Below are positions 63,364 to 64,000 of a stretch of DNA of 64,000 nucleotides, piece by piece. A program made the position numbers and the translations under genes. The notes beneath the pieces were generated by a model. It saw nothing but the letters and a program-made list of their open reading frames with translations. It ran no database searches and was not told the origin of the DNA. How positions within the stretch are numbered: position 1 is the first letter of the stretch; each line of letters starts with the position of its first letter. Source of the DNA: Panacagrimonas perspica. Its GTDB lineage: Bacteria > Pseudomonadota > Gammaproteobacteria > Nevskiales > Nevskiaceae. The stretch is taken from positions 62,001 through 126,000 of the forward strand of contig NZ_SOBT01000011.1 of NCBI RefSeq assembly GCF_004364935.1. The letters run 5' to 3'.

Positions 63364-63843
63364 ATGAACTCGAAGAAGACGCCGGTCCGCGCGATCCGCT
63401 CCCGCGAGCTTCCAGCCGCGGCGCGACGGGTGGCTGAAGAGGCCTGCGCCAAGGCAGGTGAGCGCCTGACCGCCGCGCGCACTCAAGCGTACGCCGAGCT
63501 GCTGGCGCAGACTCGACCGATTTCCGCTTACGAACTGCTCGCACTCATGGAGCAGAAGGAAGGCCGTAAGCTCGCGCCGCTCACCGCCTACCGACAACTG
63601 GACTTCCTTGTGCGCGTAGGGTTGGTGCACAAGCTGCCGTCGGCTCAAGCGTACGTGGCGTGCAAGCATCTGGACCACCCGCACGACAGCCTTTACTTGG
63701 TCTGCTCGTCTTGTGGGAAGGCCGACGAGCTGGAATCCGATAGCTTGGCTGATCTCCTCAGCAAGGCAGCGCGGAGCCGAGGCTTCAAGCCGGAGAAGCC
63801 CATCGTTGAGATTCCGGGGCTTTGCCAGACCTGCAAGCACTAG
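63364..63843 (+). CDS. zur: Zur/Fur-family zinc uptake regulator
   Basis: 159-residue metalloregulator. The winged helix has ISAYELLALMEQKEGRKLAP and LTAYRQLDFLVRVGLVHKLP. The dimer domain carries YVACKHLDHPHD (regulatory metal ligands) and the structural zinc pairs VCSSCG and LCQTC. The order, Cys spacing and the adjoining zinc operon support Zur rather than Fur. ATG 63364 lies 49 bases after the upstream gene; the frame to 63316 adds a Cys-rich stretch unlike the family. No Zur-like site is seen directly upstream, so it may be read through from the operon. Confidence 0.93.
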   Translation: MNSKKTPVRAIRSRELPAAARRVAEEACAKAGERLTAARTQAYAELLAQTRPISAYELLALMEQKEGRKLAPLTAYRQLDFLVRVGLVHKLPSAQAYVACKHLDHPHDSLYLVCSSCGKADELESDSLADLLSKAARSRGFKPEKPIVEIPGLCQTCKH

Positions 63844-64000
63844 TGACGAACTAGTCAGGCGCTCCCGATGGTCGCAGCCCTCGGCCGCGAAAAGAAAGTC
63901 CACAACGTGTCTCTTTCTTCATCGCAAACGCTGAGGAATGACCGCTTGGGGCACGGATCCAATCGGTCGTTGCTCGCACCGTGAACTAGGCGTTCAAAGC

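Noticed and set aside
1-64000. CRISPR arrays, tRNA or rRNA genes, intact insertion sequences
   Set aside because: I saw no regularly spaced direct repeats, cloverleaf sequences, rRNA blocks or transposase motifs, though a covariance-model search was not possible.

Overview
The window is GC-rich bacterial chromosome, densely coded on both strands, with no rRNA, tRNA, CRISPR array or intact insertion sequence that I can see. TonB-dependent receptors, lipoboxes, a FecI/FecR pair, an LppC/LpoA-type lipoprotein and a quinohemoprotein dehydrogenase point to a Gram-negative proteobacterium. A gammaproteobacterium is most likely, perhaps an environmental lineage near Steroidobacter, Nevskia or Xanthomonadales, but the exact lineage is a guess.

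Region by region: (1) 1-2151 is a MASE1-type sensor kinase, cut by the window edge, with its FixJ-like response regulator. (2) 2182-18414 is an osmotic-stress and sugar block: a degenerate glucokinase-like protein, a K+ channel, an MscS channel, an LppC-like lipoprotein, a membrane-anchored trehalose-6-phosphate synthase, a Na+/H+ antiporter family protein, trehalose-6-phosphate phosphatase, two GH15 enzymes, TrkH and a glucose dehydrogenase. (3) 18461-25531 is a looser accessory stretch. It holds a frameshifted glutaredoxin-MauE gene, an ArsR regulator with a clear operator, a DJ-1/PfpI protein, a protein with all the marks of a halohydrin dehalogenase, a MAPEG protein, a small heat-shock protein with a sigma-32 type promoter, a VOC remnant and a secreted protein built on NGPSLDGF repeats.

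(4) 26073-42183 is the most interesting part, a catabolic cluster. It encodes a Baeyer-Villiger type monooxygenase lacking the signature histidine, a TetR regulator, a linalool dehydratase-isomerase family protein, a membrane protein coupled to an SCO-like protein, aldehyde and zinc alcohol dehydrogenases, an AttH/CrtC-like protein translationally coupled to an APH/ecdysteroid-kinase-like kinase, a VOC protein, an acyl-CoA ligase, an SDR and a PQQ/cytochrome c alcohol dehydrogenase. Together these look like a route that converts a terpenoid or similar branched or cyclic alcohol to an aldehyde, an acid and a CoA ester. Related promoter sequences precede three of its genes.

(5) 42608-52376 is a metal and xenosiderophore uptake stretch. 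It has a TonB receptor with a possible Fur box, a phenol-pathway-type outer-membrane protein, a GNAT acetyltransferase, a FecI/FecR/TonB-receptor system, and remnants of another FecR and of a PepSY protein. (6) 52455-63843 is a zinc-starvation island. Two Zur-box-like palindromes precede a DUF411 protein and a CobW GTPase. A methyltransferase, a His-rich ZnuD-like receptor, an AztD-like zinc chaperone, a MerC-like protein, a second CobW GTPase, a small Cys/His protein, a LolD/MacB-type ABC transporter with a His-rich loop, a DUF3299 lipoprotein and a Zur-like regulator follow. Most are spaced or overlapped as one operon. A family of short interspersed repeats recurs in the gaps between about 22.4 and 47.5 kb.
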